Positions 48,367-61,800 of a DNA stretch of 64,000 nt are shown one piece after another. Every line of letters begins with the position of its first letter. The first letter of the stretch is position 1. A program made the position numbers and the translations under genes. Under the pieces are notes generated by a model. It was not told the origin of the DNA, made no database searches, and was given only the letters and a program-made list of their open reading frames with translations. The stretch comes from Brachionus plicatilis (Eukaryota; Rotifera; Eurotatoria; Ploima; Brachionidae), in assembly GCA_010279815.1 (NCBI GenBank), contig QEOQ01000165.1:172547-236546 (forward strand), given 5' to 3'.

Positions 48367-49208
48367 TCTTAACCCAAAATAAATCCTAAATTGACAATGC
48401 GTAACCATCATATTCCGTTTTTTTTTTAAATCATAATTTTATTAAATTTGTAAGTTAATATATGGTTCATCGTATTCATAATATTCATTATTTATTTTTT
48501 AGTAAATAAAATATATCTTATTAATTATTTTATTATTTGAATTAATTGTAATAACAAGATTAAAAGAGTAGATTAAATAATTTTTGACAAATTGTAAAAT
48601 TAAATAGTAGAATAATTGAATAGTTGATTTTAGAAATTTAAGCTTTATAAAACAAACTATTGTACATGAATGAAAAAAATATTTTTTTTAAATAAGTAAT
48701 ATGTTTTTCAAAATTTAAGTAATGTCTTCAAAATAATTCGTTAGTTAGATTGAGTATGAAAAATGGATTTTAAACCAAAATATGTAAGAATTATAAAATG
48801 GTTAAAGTAAACCAATTTTAGACTTAGCTAGATTCAAAAGAATTAAAGCATATAATTAAATTTGGAAACTTTTCTTTTTATCATGAACCAAATTTGTGGA
48901 TAATGAAATTTAATTTTTAAAAAAATTTTTTGAAAATAAAATAGTACCAAAATTTATTTTTTTTTCCAATGGCGATTAATAAAATGATTTTACACCCAAA
49001 TTTGAAAATTAAATAAAAATAGATGTTGAATCAGCTTACCTTTTTTATTAGGTTTTACAGAAATTAAAATTTTCGGTAACTAAGTGCATATATTTTTGAT
49101 TACAACTTTTAATTAAATTTCAATAATTTACACAACATAATTAAAATTAAGTGGGAAATCCAAGCGCATAAACAACATTTATTTTACATTGTTAAGAGCT
49201 TATAAACA

Positions 49209-49736
49209 ATGTTGGACTTAGACTTGAACTTTAACGATTCAAAACTGAAAAACCCAAAGCATTTGTTTAAAATTAAGTGTGATGAGAGCAATGATGATTT
49301 TGAAATTTATGGGCGCCCGTGTGAGCTCTCTGCCTTCAGCTTTGTACCTAAAAACCGTAACTATGAGCCTGTCGAGAGAAGTATTTATAACTCAAAGGCA
49401 AATATCGACAAGGACCAAAACGTTCTCGATTATGACCGCTTGTTTAAAGTAGAGTATGACTACAACAATAAGGTACATCGCTGTGACAGAAAACATGCAA
49501 AGCTCATCGGTCTAGACACTTGGTCCGAAGAGATTAAGAAAGAGATGCCATCCAAAAGTAACCATGAATATGGAAAACATGTGCTAAAAATGGGCGAGCC
49601 CGAGATAGAGAACGTCAAGTATGAGAGCAATTTGGATCCACCAGAGAGAAAACATGTCAGAATAGCCAAAGTTAGATCCGAATTTTATAATAGAAATGAA
49701 ATTAACGATTTAAGTAATTTAAAAAATGGCTTTTAA
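49209..49736 (+). CDS. CFAP90: CFAP90 (C5orf49)-like ciliary protein, single exon
   Basis: Small protein of the axoneme; the vertebrate family (DUF4541) is associated with doublet microtubules of motile cilia. 175 aa, no intron. Family blocks are clear: LSAFSFVPKN near residue 40, YDRLFKVEYDYNNKVHRCDR and KHAKLIGLDTWSEE at about 80-112, YGKHV, and a C-terminal RSEFYNRNEINDL that matches the usual F-Y-R-K-N end. The ATG is preceded by a stop in frame. AATAAA lies at 49759, 23 nt after the stop. It stands alone between a transposon complex and a dead LINE. I am fairly confident of the family from memory of its motifs; a profile search would settle it. Confidence 0.82.
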   Translation: MLDLDLNFNDSKLKNPKHLFKIKCDESNDDFEIYGRPCELSAFSFVPKNRNYEPVERSIYNSKANIDKDQNVLDYDRLFKVEYDYNNKVHRCDRKHAKLIGLDTWSEEIKKEMPSKSNHEYGKHVLKMGEPEIENVKYESNLDPPERKHVRIAKVRSEFYNRNEINDLSNLKNGF

Positions 49737-50089
49737 ACGAAAATATGTACGAATTTAAAATAAAATAGTTTAAATAAATTTTTGGTTAAATTTTATTCTT
49801 TTGTTTATGGTCACTTATTTTAGTTATTTTAAATTATAATTTACTATTTATTTAGGTTAAGTATCACCAAAATATATTTTTAAAGAATAGCAACAAATTA
49901 GAAAAATCTGTTAATTGAGCAAAGCCAAAAATATTAATGAATGTTAAATTTATTGCTTTATCTAGTTAAAATCTTTTATATATTATTATTTAAAAAATGG
50001 GCCTCAAAGACAATAAAAAAAATAATACAAAGAAAATATTGAAAAAAATCGGATTCAACTCTAATAAACTCCATCCGATCTCCTGGAAA

Positions 50090-51753
50090 ATTTCTTAGAT
50101 GACATTACGCTTGATATGACTGAAGTTCGTCTAAATAAACTATTTATAAAATAACTAAAAAATAGTGTTATTTTTAAAAATACACTAATTATTGAATTAA
50201 TCAAAGACTATGTCAGTGCTTTTGTTAAAAAACCCATTCTGTAATTTATGGCATAAATTCAGTGAATGGTTAAATGAAAAGGGATTATCTCTCTGATTTT
50301 CGAATTTTTTATTTCATTTAAAATTAAACAAAAAACTTGAAAAAAAGCAAATGTTTGCCCTATTTATAAAAAAAGGTATAAAAAGTATTCCGTCAAATTA
50401 CAGACCAGTCTCACTGACATCTGTCCCAGGGAAGGTAATGGAAAAAATTGTGAAAAGACTAATGGTTCAACACCTTGATGAGAATAATCTGCTACCAATC
50501 CACCAACATGGCTTTATAAGAGGCAAATCGTGCTTAACGAACCTGCTTGAAACTATTGATATAGTAACAGAAGCAACAAACCGTGGCTTTTCGGCCATAT
50601 TGGTGATGTTAGATGTGCCACATGAAGAGCTATTGTACAAATTGGAAGCCTATGGTTTTGATGGCTTTATCCTTGATTGTCTTAAAAGCTTTTTGTTAGA
50701 TAAGCATCAAAGAGTAGTTATGGGTGAATACTTGTCAGAGTGGAAGAAGGTAGAAAGTGGTGTTTCTTAAGGGTCAGTCTTGGGACCACTACTTTTCTTA
50801 ATATATATTAATGATATGCCAGAGAAGCTAAATCACTTTTGTAAGATGTTCGCCGATGATAGCAAACTAATAACAATTATCAAGAACAATCTTGATAGAA
50901 AGACGCTTCAAGATGACTTGGACAGCTGAGTGGCGAATGGTCTTCAATTTCGATAAATGCAAGGTAATGCGAGTAGCTGATGAAAAAAAAATAATGGTCA
51001 AGTCGAGTCATACAAGATGAGCGACCCATTATCTGGAATTGTGCATATTCTTGATGAATCATTTTCGGAAAGAGATCTCGGAGTCCAAATGAAGTCCAAT
51101 CTTAAGTGGGACGATCAATGTACGATAGAAGCTATGAGGGGCAACACAGCACTTGCTACAATCCACAAAACATTTAAATCAATGGATGTCAAAATGCTCA
51201 GCTCACTGTACAAGACTTATGTAAGACCACATTTGGAATATGCTGTACAAGCATGGTGTCCTTACAATAGCAAGGATATCAAGTGTCTTGAAATGGTACA
51301 AAGAAGGGCCACGAAGTCAATGCATCATCTCAGACGTATGACGTATGAGGAGAGACTAAGAAAATTAAGGCTGCAAAAACTGTCTGAAAGGAGAGAAAGA
51401 GGAGATATGATATAGATGTTCAAATTCGTCAGGGGCTACAATAAAGTAAACTGGTTTCATCCAAACATGCCTGCTAACGCACTCTCGCAGACTTGACCGG
51501 CTGGGTCCATTAGAGGGGGCCCACATCGTTTAAGACAGCAACGAACAAATTGTTGAAAAAGAGAAAACTTTTTCACAAATAGAGTGGTGAAAGGATGGAA
51601 CAAACTGCCAACAAAAATATGTGAATCCAGAACAGTTAATGATTTTAAAAACAAGTTTGACAAAGCGCAGACAATGTAAGCTACCATAGCTTGGAGTCTA
51701 CTGTCTCTAAGATTCGTAAATGACCAAACGTGGGTAATTTACTGTAGTTACTC

Positions 51754-51784
<31 letters not shown>
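50090..51784 (+). pseudogene. Jockey/CR1-type LINE remnant (reverse transcriptase)
   Basis: Reverse-transcriptase blocks appear in order across frameshifts: KKANVCPIYKK, SNYRPVSLTSVPGKVMEKI, QHGFIRGKSCLTNLLE, a stop, GSVLGPLLFLIYINDMP, then MFADDSK with the catalytic FADD. After that come EYAVQAWCPYN, QRRATK, RRERGDM and NFFTNRVVKGWNKLP, the C-terminal domain usual for these LINEs. The segment expected as LDFxKAFDxVPHE reads only MLDVPHEELL, a deletion of about seven residues. It is 5' truncated and ends in a TTA microsatellite, the usual 3' tail. Not functional. Confidence 0.85.
51755..51784 (+). repeat. (TTA)n tail of the LINE
   Basis: Ten TTA/ATT units directly after the LINE 3' end. Confidence 0.85.
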
Positions 51785-51785
<1 letters not shown>

Positions 51786-54700
51786 AAGAAAACTTGCTAT
51801 CGTTTTTCTAATTTATTCATTTTTTTGTACTTTATTTTTCAAATTTTTTATGTTTACTTAAATCATTTGAAAATTTTTCTTATCTAATGGCGGAAAGAGT
51901 TTTATTGCTCAGAGCCATTTCAAATTTGTATAAACTAATTAAAAAAAATATTGAAAAAAAGTAAAGTTAATATCTTTACAAACTTACTTGTTAAGAAATT
52001 ATTTTAAATTAAGAAAATCAGAGAAAAATTGCGGCCTTTTAATCTTTTTCAAATTAAAACTTCTAAAATCTTATAAAACAAATCATGAGTTTAAGTGTTC
52101 TCTTATCCCCAAGTATCGAGTTTAGCTTTAATAGCTGTATGCCATATAAACTCGAAAAAAAAATTTTGAGTTATTTTTGGTCACCCAAAAGATTTGTTGA
52201 GTTCTGGTTTAGCTAGAGTTTTAATAAAATATGGAATATTTGAGCAAAATTCAGATAAAAGCATTATCCCGTATTTGACATCAACACTGTAAATTACTAA
52301 TTACATATTATTAGAAATCTTCTTGAATATCCCAATTTTAATTTGTTACTAACCCTTTTAGACTTAAAATTCAAAAATTCTAAAGTTGCTCCTAAAACAC
52401 GGACTCCGAATTTTTTCAATCAAACAAAAATGCAGACCCCGAACCCAATTTTTTTTCCTAAAAAAAAGCATGCAAAAAATTGAAATTTTTATATTCATAA
52501 ACTAGAAATTGCTTAAAAATAAGATTTTTAAAAATTGTAACTCTTCGGACGCTTTTGAAAAATTAAATTAAATTTGGAGGAAAAAAAAGATTGTTAGTTT
52601 AAAAATTGAAAGAATTGAAAATTTTTAAATTTGCTATAAATTGTATTTTTTTCATCTATTTAATTCTTATAATAATGATGTTATGATTAAAATTAAATTT
52701 CCGCAAATTTTATTCGTATCTTATAAAAATTTTTCGGATAATTTTTTTAATTTATTAAAAGTATTCAAATATGTCTAAAATTAAATTTTTTAAAAAATTC
52801 GATTTCATCTCCAGCTTCTTATTTAAATACTTTAAGAAATTAAAAAAATAATCCGAAAAATTTTTTGATGCTGATAAAAATTTTGAAATTAATTTTTCCT
52901 CTACAATCTTCAAGTACTATTTTTTAAGTATTTTTGCTGTTAGACGTTCTTGTTCCAACCTTGGCTTTTCTACTGGAAACTGTGTTTAAACCACTTTAAG
53001 GCATTTACGTAAATCCCATAATAATTCCTAAATATGCTTTTAAATTTTTTTTAAATTTTGAATTTTAGAATTTAAAAAACGGAATTTAAAAACTTAAAAA
53101 TTAATAATTTTTTTTCGAATAGAACAAAATTGATTCTGTGAATTATTTATTATTTTTCCATCTTTGAAAATTTCATTTCAGATTGCAGATTAGTTTCAGA
53201 AACTAAATTTTTGTATCAACTTATACATTTTAGGAGACCAATTGAGCTTTTAGAAAAAAAATTATCCAAACTCAAATTATCAAATCAAAAACAGTATTTT
53301 TTAAACATTATCATTTAAAATAAAAAAAAATAAAATCCGAATAATAACGATAAACCAGAGTTGTTTAAAAGTAAGTCAAAGTCGGGACTTTTTTTTTAAA
53401 TTTGAGAATTTTTCATAACTCTGCATTAAACAATATTTCGCACTTTCAAAAATTTTAAAAAATTTCAAGTTTACCTAATCTATAGCAAATTTAGAAAAAT
53501 CCTGAGAATTTCCGACAACCACAAATGAAGAAAAACAATTTAAGATTCTTCGAAATTTTGGGAAAATTGATTTTTTAAATTAGTATAAATCATCATTTAA
53601 ATTCAATATCTGTAAAGTTTAATTATTATTGTCACATTTCCGACAAAAGACTGACTCTATGTGATTTTAAAAAATATATTTTTTTCATCAGCGACTAACA
53701 TTTGTTGAAAAATTAATTAGTTTATAAATACTTTAATTAATCAAAAAAGTAATTGATTAAATTTTCATCAAAATTTTTAAAATAATTAAATAAGAATAAA
53801 TTCTTTCAAATGATTGATTATTTTTCTCAATAATAAGAAACTATCTCTTAATTGTGTAATAACATAAAATATTACATTTGAAAAATTTTGATGGTTTTCA
53901 ATTATTTTCTAATTAAAATCAAACAATTAAATGAATCCAATAACTAATTTAAAACAAGATTTAGAGGATTTAAATAAGTCAAGCTCAATAGACACAAGTT
54001 GAATTTATTTAAAATTCAAAGATTATTAAAACAATCTAAATATCTCAATTGTATAATCTCTTTGTTTGTTTTCAATATTAATAATAAAAAGAAAAATTAG
54101 CGTCCAACTAAAGGATGTTTTAAGTAACCTCGATATTTAAGAAATCTAACCACCTATTTTCTGTTTTTTTTAAATTATCTAAGCATTAAGAGATTAATAA
54201 ATTTGAAAATTAGCCTTAAATTTTACGGGATAATAATTTTTGTTGTTATATCTTCTTTTTTATTTAGCAGTGGTTTTCTAATCTGGGTCTTATGTAATCT
54301 TAACAAAAAAAATTGAAAATATCCCGGGTCTTTTGTCTTTTAAAAATAATTACGAAACATGGTCTATTGAAATACAAGCGTTTACTATTCTTTGATAATT
54401 TTTCAAAATCATAATATGAATATGATAATTCTGGTTTCGTGTTGTCTTTGTTTAATCACAAACAAAGTAAATAAAAATCTTTAAAATTTTCAATTCTAAA
54501 TTTTCGATAAAGATAAATGCCATTGAGTCGCAGTTCATGCAGAACTTGGAAAGAAATAAACGATTCTATGAGAGAAATTCAATGGTCATCTTTGGCTATT
54601 TGCACAATGAAGAAAATTTTCCGGTTGGTACCATTTTTCCCAATTGTATTATTTTTCTCACCCATTTAAATAAAAATGTATTTTTATTCAGATTTTAATT

Positions 54701-55827
54701 CCTTCACTCTTTTCAAATTTTATGAATTTTAACTTTAGCTGATATTGAGGAAATACTAAAATTTTAAAGTTGAATTTTTAAATTACTTAAATTATTTGTG
54801 TGAACAAAAAAATATAAATATAATTTTAAAGTAAGTTTTTGGACTTTTGGAAAAAAAATTAAAAATTTTAAGTCATTGACTTGACTTAAGACTTGTGACT
54901 TAAAAACAAGTCTGATATTTTCTATAAATGGGGAAAAGTATTCTCAATAAATTAGCTTTTTACGAAATAAAAATTTTTTCCAAAAAATCATTTAGCTTTT
55001 GGACCAGAATTTAAACTGCTGAATTTGAATGGAATTTTTGGAAAAAAAATTTTAGGTTCAATCTGACCAAAATCCTCGGATTCAAATCCTATTGGGATGA
55101 TAAGTAAAGAATAAAAAGATAAATCCAAGTGTTCTGGATTTTTGCAATCGTGAGGCGAGAATTCTATCAAAGCACTTGAGATGGTGTGAGGAGATAAAAG
55201 GAGGGTCTAAATGAGTAAAAAAATTATAACAATTATTTTGATAACATAAATTTACAATTTACTATTTACTAATTAATTTTAAACTTCTAAAAAATAAAAA
55301 AAATTTAAATTAAAAAACAACTTTTTTCAAACCATTTAATCAGATACTTTTTTAATTCTTGCTTTTTATTTAAATTAATTTAGAAAGGTTTATTTCAAAA
55401 TTAAAAGTTTTAATTTTAAATCTTGAATTTATTTTATATTCCGATTCAAAGGGATCCGTTTAGAAAGGCATCGGGTCGGGTCCATAATTTAGTGCTACAA
55501 TTCTTATAAATGTTTGGTTCATTTTTAGAACTAATTATTGGCCATTAGAATAAAAAATTTTAAACTTTTTTATCCTTAAACAGGATATGTAAGAATTTAT
55601 CTTCTGTTATTTATGATTTATTATTAAAGCTGCGCTGGAGGATTCATTTTATAAACTGTGGAGAAAAAGTTTATTAGTCTCCATGTAAGTTTAAATTTTA
55701 AAATTTTAATTTTAAAAATAAAATTTTAAAAAATATTATATTAAATCATTTGCCTAAAAACTTTAATTTCAAAAGAAATTTTTTAATTTAATGATGAACA
55801 AAAATTAAAAAATAATTCAATTTTTAG
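51785..55827. other. Four-kilobase gene-poor stretch
   Basis: Very AT-rich. Two items only: a hAT-type end (CAGAGTTGTTTAAAAGTAAG) at 53356, and a short open region around 54515-54610 (FMQNLERNKRFYERNSMVIF) that could be an exon but has no partner. A piece at 55632-55684 (ALEDSFYKLWRKSL) may be an upstream exon of the astacin gene, but its phase does not fit with the obvious donor. Confidence 0.5.
53356..53391. mobile_element. Solo end related to the hAT-like element
   Basis: CAGAGTTGTTTAAAAGTAAG and the following TCAAAGTC resemble the ends of the element at 59962-60687 (CAGAGTTGGTCAAAAG...). No matching second end was found nearby. Confidence 0.35.
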
Positions 55828-58800
55828 CCTAGGAACTGGAATGATTTCATTCCCGTTGATGAGTCACAATCTCTGAATACGAAACGAAATTTGGAATCAG
55901 AAATTACAAGTTCTCAAGGAGACATATTAGATGAGCCGAAGTTAAGGTATGAGAAAAAATTAATTTTGAAATTTTTAAATCAATGTTTAAATTAAGGTCT
56001 AAACGACGAATAATTGCTAATAATTTATACGGCCATCCTACCCGCTGGCCTAATGGAATTATTCCTTTTGAATTTGATTTGGACGCAAGTAAATTAAAAA
56101 AATTTCATTAAAAATAAAAATTTAATAATTTAAAAAAAAGCTCAAAATTTGAAAGAAAAATTCAATTTAGCTATTCAAATATGGCATGAAAATACATGTA
56201 TTCGCTTTGAACCCTATTCACCAAAGTTACATCCACATCATCGATCTAGAGTTTTGATTAAAAACCGTGGACAGTTAGTTTTTTTTATTCGAAAATATTT
56301 TCAGTCTTTTTTATTTCTACTGATTTAGTTGTGCATCTAGAGTCGGATATTCTATTGATCCAGAACAAAAAATTGGAATTACAGATGTTTACTTGCCGGA
56401 GCATTGCCCAGTAAAATAATCAAAAATTTTCCATATATGATAAAATCTTTATTTTTCTAGTTGGGCTCTGTTCTTCATGAGCTGGGTCACGTTATCGGCT
56501 TTAGGCATGAGCATACACGAAGTGACAGATCCGACCATGTTAAGATACACTACGAACGAATTCAATCAAGCCAAAGGCCTCAATATGACGTTATGGAAAA
56601 TGGATTTCCAGGATACTTTGGGTAGTTAACTAAAAAAGATGTTTACCACAAATCCTTGCAAACTGCCTCATGGGGTTCTGGTGTAAAATGGATGGAGTAA
56701 TAACCAAAAAGTTAAGTTTCAATTTTTTTAAAACAAATAAAATTTATTAGAAACTCGAAGTAACATAAAGATTATTTATTTTAGTTAGTGGGCTTATAAA
56801 AAGGTTTATAATTAGCTCATCTATCAAAATTAATATAAACAAAAGAAAAAATGATTAAGTTTGTAACTAATTTATTATTTATTAAAAAATAAAAGAAGCA
56901 TGATTAATTTTAAGAAAAAAAAATTAAGTTAAAAATTTATTTATTTTTTGTTTTTTGAACCAGCTGGTCTACATCTTTTTTTCTTTGGTGGTTCTATTTA
57001 ATTCATTTCTTCATGCTCTTCTTTTTCGTCACTAATTTCCATATACTACCTGCTGTAGTGTGGTAATTCTTCGTAAAAAGACATTTAAAATTTTCATTGA
57101 AAACTAGAGATTTTGTAATTAAGATTATATACTTTACATAAGTACTCAAGAGCTGATAAATTTCAAATTGGGTTTTAATTATTGTTTTAGAGTTTCTTTT
57201 GATGATTTTTTTTTATGAACTACTACCGTTTTATATAATAGATAAGTTTTTTGCAGATTTTAATTAATTTTTATTATTTTTGATTATATTATAAAAAATA
57301 AATTAAATTGACACTAAGACAATTAATTTTACTCTTATTTGTGCCAATTTAGAAAAAATAAAATATTATTCGCGCTTTAAAAATAATTAAAAGCAAATAA
57401 TAATAATATTCCCCATTATCCACTAGGATAGAAAGGGACACATTATTATTATTTTTTTTTTATTATTATTATCGGTTATTTTAGACTGGGTTTAAAGTAT
57501 TTTTATTTCTAAAACCATTCAAAAATTAAAAAAAAAATCTGAATTTATAACAAAAAGGAAAAAAAAAGCTTTTAATTATTCTACCCCATGAGACTATATT
57601 ATAAATAAATAAAAGCACTTTGGGGTTATAGTTGAAATTATTTGATAATTATACAATAAGTTCTTAATTTTCCATATAAGCCCAGGTATTAAAGTGAAAA
57701 TGAAATAGAAAAAAAACATGGTTATAGTCGAGGATTAGGTACTGGGCTTTTACTATTTACACACCAGAACTCCGATGTAATTTTCTGGGATTTACAGTTT
57801 TTGTATTCAATAAGTTAATTTTTAAGAATATACTATGATTTGTATTCAATAATGCATTATTCAGCTCAAGTAAAATTTTAATTTTTGGTAAATTTTTTCT
57901 TTTTAAAATTAAATTTAAGAATGGATTAATAGAGTCTAAAGATGAAAAGCGAAGTTTTTTGATGGGGCAGAGATTTAATTTGAGTTTTTCTGATATTAAA
58001 ATGGCCAATCAAGCCTACAAATGTGAACAAGATTGTTCAAACAAGACTGTAAAGTGCGAGAATGAAGGATTTTTGGACTCAAGTTGTAGATGTCGCTGTC
58101 CTGAGCACATAACTGGAACTTTCTGTGAGACTGTTGTTCAAAAAAAAAGTATTTTTTAACTTAAGATGAAAAAAGATTTAGACTTTTTTTCTAGTTGATC
58201 TCGATGCGAGTTATAACCCAAAGTTGACTTGTGATTTTGAGCAAGATACTTGCGATTGGTTACAGGAGCAAAATCGTGATTCTGAAGAATGGACACGAAA
58301 TCAAGGTTTCACTAAAACTCAAGTTAATTTTAAAAAAGAAAATTTAAGATTTAAAACTGGACCCCAACTTGACCATAATCGAAAAAGTAAAATTTTTTCA
58401 ATAATTTTATGCTTATAATTTGTTCAGAGCTATTTTATAAGTAATCACAAAACTTTGTTTTAATTTTCTTGGTCCTACACTTTTAACAAAAGGAAAAAGA
58501 ATTTTTTATTAAGGAAAGTTTGAGTTTGCTTTGGCTTGTCTGTGAAATTTACTGAATTTAAAAAATAAAAAAAATTCAAATATATAAATAAAATAAACAA
58601 TTACTAAAATATTATTAAATCTTGACAATTTTCTGGTTTGTTTTTAGGAAATGCATCTTCATAATCCAGCTGATCCTTTAGCAATAAAATGGTGAAAAAT
58701 TGGTATTTTCACACCAAAAGTTTGTTCAGAATTTTATCCAGATTCTGATTCTGCAAAATAAATAGGTTTAGGTGGTAAGCTGCAGACTAGAATTGGTAAA

Positions 58801-61800
58801 AAAAAGCAATTTTTAATCATTTTTTACCAAAATATTGGTCAACTGGTAAAATAATAAATTAAATTAATACACCATTTTGTAGACGAGATTATGCGCTTTC
58901 AGAATTTGTACATATTAATTAAGTTTTGCCTGTTAGAACGTGAGATATTTTGGTTAAAGAATAACACTATTTTTTTAATCTTTGAGGGGCTAAGGTCAAA
59001 AAATGGTGCTGTAGTTTTGCTACGTGAGAACCTTAATTAAATTAGAATTTTTTTAAATAATTTGATTATCCGATTAGATAGAAATAAAAACTTAAAAATA
59101 TTTTTTAAGATTTTTTATTAATTTTTAATAATTCATCTTTACTTATTAAAAAAAATTTCTAAACTTTTGATACATATTTTAATCTATTTCCTATGAATAA
59201 AAAGAGGAAAAGGAAGAAGAAAAGTAAAGCAGAAGTTAGAAAAAGAATTCATTTAATTTTTTTTAAATGTACTGTAATTTAAAAAATTAAAAATTAAAAT
59301 TTTCATTAATAGTTAGTTCTAACTTTTCAAATTATTTCAAATCGATTTATGTCAAAAGTCTTACTTTTCATCCAAGCTAGTGTATATTTACAAAAATTAA
59401 AAAAAAAAGGAATTCAATTGTTCTTTTCCAATGCCAACACTGAAAAAAAAAAGTGTCTTAGCAATAAAAAAGTGACTTCTAAATATTTTCGAGGAAAAAG
59501 CAACTTAATTAAACTAAAGAAAAGGACTTTATTTACAAAATTTAAATACACAATAATTTAATGTTTTTTTTTATTTAAAAAATTTTAAACACGAAACAAA
59601 TCGTAAATTTGGCAGATATATCTATTTAAGGTTTTGTGAAATACAGTACAAAATGGTTAAAAAAACATAAAAAATTGAATAACCTTTTTTCTGCAAATTA
59701 AAAATAAGTATCGTGATTGCGACATTGTGCAACTTTCTAAGTTACATCGGTCTGCAAAACTCTGCAAATTTAGCAGAAATTAGATTTCAATATATTCATG
59801 CGAAGTGCATTTTGAAGAAATTTGCACATCATTGGCAGACTTTGACAGTATATGTAACTTTAAGTGTTGCATCATGTAGCATTCATCAAGCTAATTTTAA
59901 ACTATCAGAAAAAAAGTTATTTAATTTTTTATCATTTTGTTCTGTTTTTTTGTGCTGAACTCAGAGTTGGTCAAAAGTAAAACTTTAATGTCACAATCGT
60001 TAAAAGTCGACTTTAACTTTGAAATTTTTTTATACTTTAAAATCTTGGCTTGGACTTTTATTTTAATAATTTGGACTTGAACTAGGCCGCCAAAAAAACT
60101 ATCCGGAACGGCAATCTATCTGTCAGGATCACAATAATATGATTTTCTGGCAATTTGAAGTTTATGATCAATTTTTGATGCTCAAAATGATCAAATCAAA
60201 CTAAAACTATTAAATAAATTGTTATTTCTTAATAGAAATAATGCAGAGATACATTTTTGGATTTAACATACTATGTTAAATAAAAAAATAAACTCTGCAA
60301 TATCAAAATGCACAATGCAGAACGCACACCATCAAAATGATGCTATTTTAAGTGGATAATTTTTTGCAGACTTTTGCAGATTTTATCTTTAGTTTTAACA
60401 AAGTATGTTAAAAACAAAAATTTACCTCTTCACTAATTGTATTAAAAATTTAAAATTTATTTTATAGTTTTAGTTTGATTTGATAATTTTGATCATAACC
60501 TTCAACTTGCCAATTTTTTGCCATTCCAGGTAGCTATTGTAGCGGCCTACTAAATAAAACCTAAAAAAGCGCCGTTTAAAGAAAAAAATTTAAAAAAAAA
60601 GTTTTGACCCTGACTTAATTATAAAATGTTTAAGTCAAAGTCCAAACTTGACTTTAACTTCATGACTTTGACTTTTGACCAACTCTGACTGAACTTCACA
60701 AAAGATCTATTTAAGATGTGTAGAATCTGTACGATTATTATCATAATTTTTAGACCATCTGTTTTTTTATCAAATTAATTTTAAACATATTTTTAAAAAT
60801 CGTCGCTAGGTCCAAAAGTACTGCATGGTACCAGAGTTAGTCCTTAGGATGAATTTTTTTCTATTATATTTGATAAGTAAATAGTTATTTTCGACCAAAA
60901 TTGAATTTAATAATTGATTTTTCATTTGTTTCACCATTTTGTAAATAAATTTCTTTTCTTTTAATTCCAAATAAATTCGTTTTCTATTTTAAAAAACAAT
61001 TTTAATATTTAAAATAAATTTTTGTAAAAAAAATTAACTTTTTAATATTAAAATCAATATTAAAAATGAAATCATTGATTTAATTAAAATATTGTCTAAG
61101 AAAAAATATTCCCTCACAATCCATCTATAAAAGCTTCTTAAAAAGTGACTTAAAAAAACCAATAGAAGTGACTTTTTATCCGACTTAATATCCGTCTTAA
61201 AAAGCGTCTCCAAGACGGTTTTTTTTTCAGTGAATTAACTGGGTAAATTGGTTTTTTAGTAGCTAAAAATTTTTCCAAAAAGATGTATTTTTTAAAAAAA
61301 TATTCTAATTTGTAGATTTTTTTTTTCAATTTTAAATTTTTTTCTTAAAGATTCAACTTATATATATTTAAATAGTTATGATCAAACTAAGCCATATGCT
61401 AATTCAATATTGTTATCACCACAAATTTTAGTCAATAAAACCGAAAATCGGTGTCTTAAATTTTACTATCATATGTTTTCCCATCCATCATTCAAGATAG
61501 ACGGACCAGAAATTGGTGAACTTATGCTCAAACTAAGGGTAAGTTTTGAAAAAATTAAATTAATTTTGAAAAAAAAATAAAAATTTTTTCAAGTTTTCTG
61601 ATGGAACAATTAAAAAAATCTGGAATCGAGTGGGCAATCAGGGCGAAGAGTGGCAATTTGCTGAAGTTGATTTTCAGATCGAACCTCCACATACCGTGGT
61701 ATTTTTTGAAGCCGAAGTTGTTGATTGGAAATATGGAGACATTGCTATTGATGACATTGAATTTAGACATGGTTCATGCAACGACAGTGAATGGTCCGAG

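Noticed and set aside
51755..51784. TTA repeats and other regular spacings considered as CRISPR or satellite arrays
   Set aside because: It is a short LINE tail in an animal genome; no spacer structure exists anywhere in the window.
54515..54655. Possible exon FMQNLERNKRFYERNSMVIF
   Set aside because: Open only briefly, with no matching family and no partner exon in phase; listed only in the description of the stretch.
55632..55684. Candidate upstream exon of the astacin gene (ALEDSFYKLWRKSL)
   Set aside because: With its obvious GTAAGT donor the phase does not match exon 55828; only a weak GTCTCC donor would fit.
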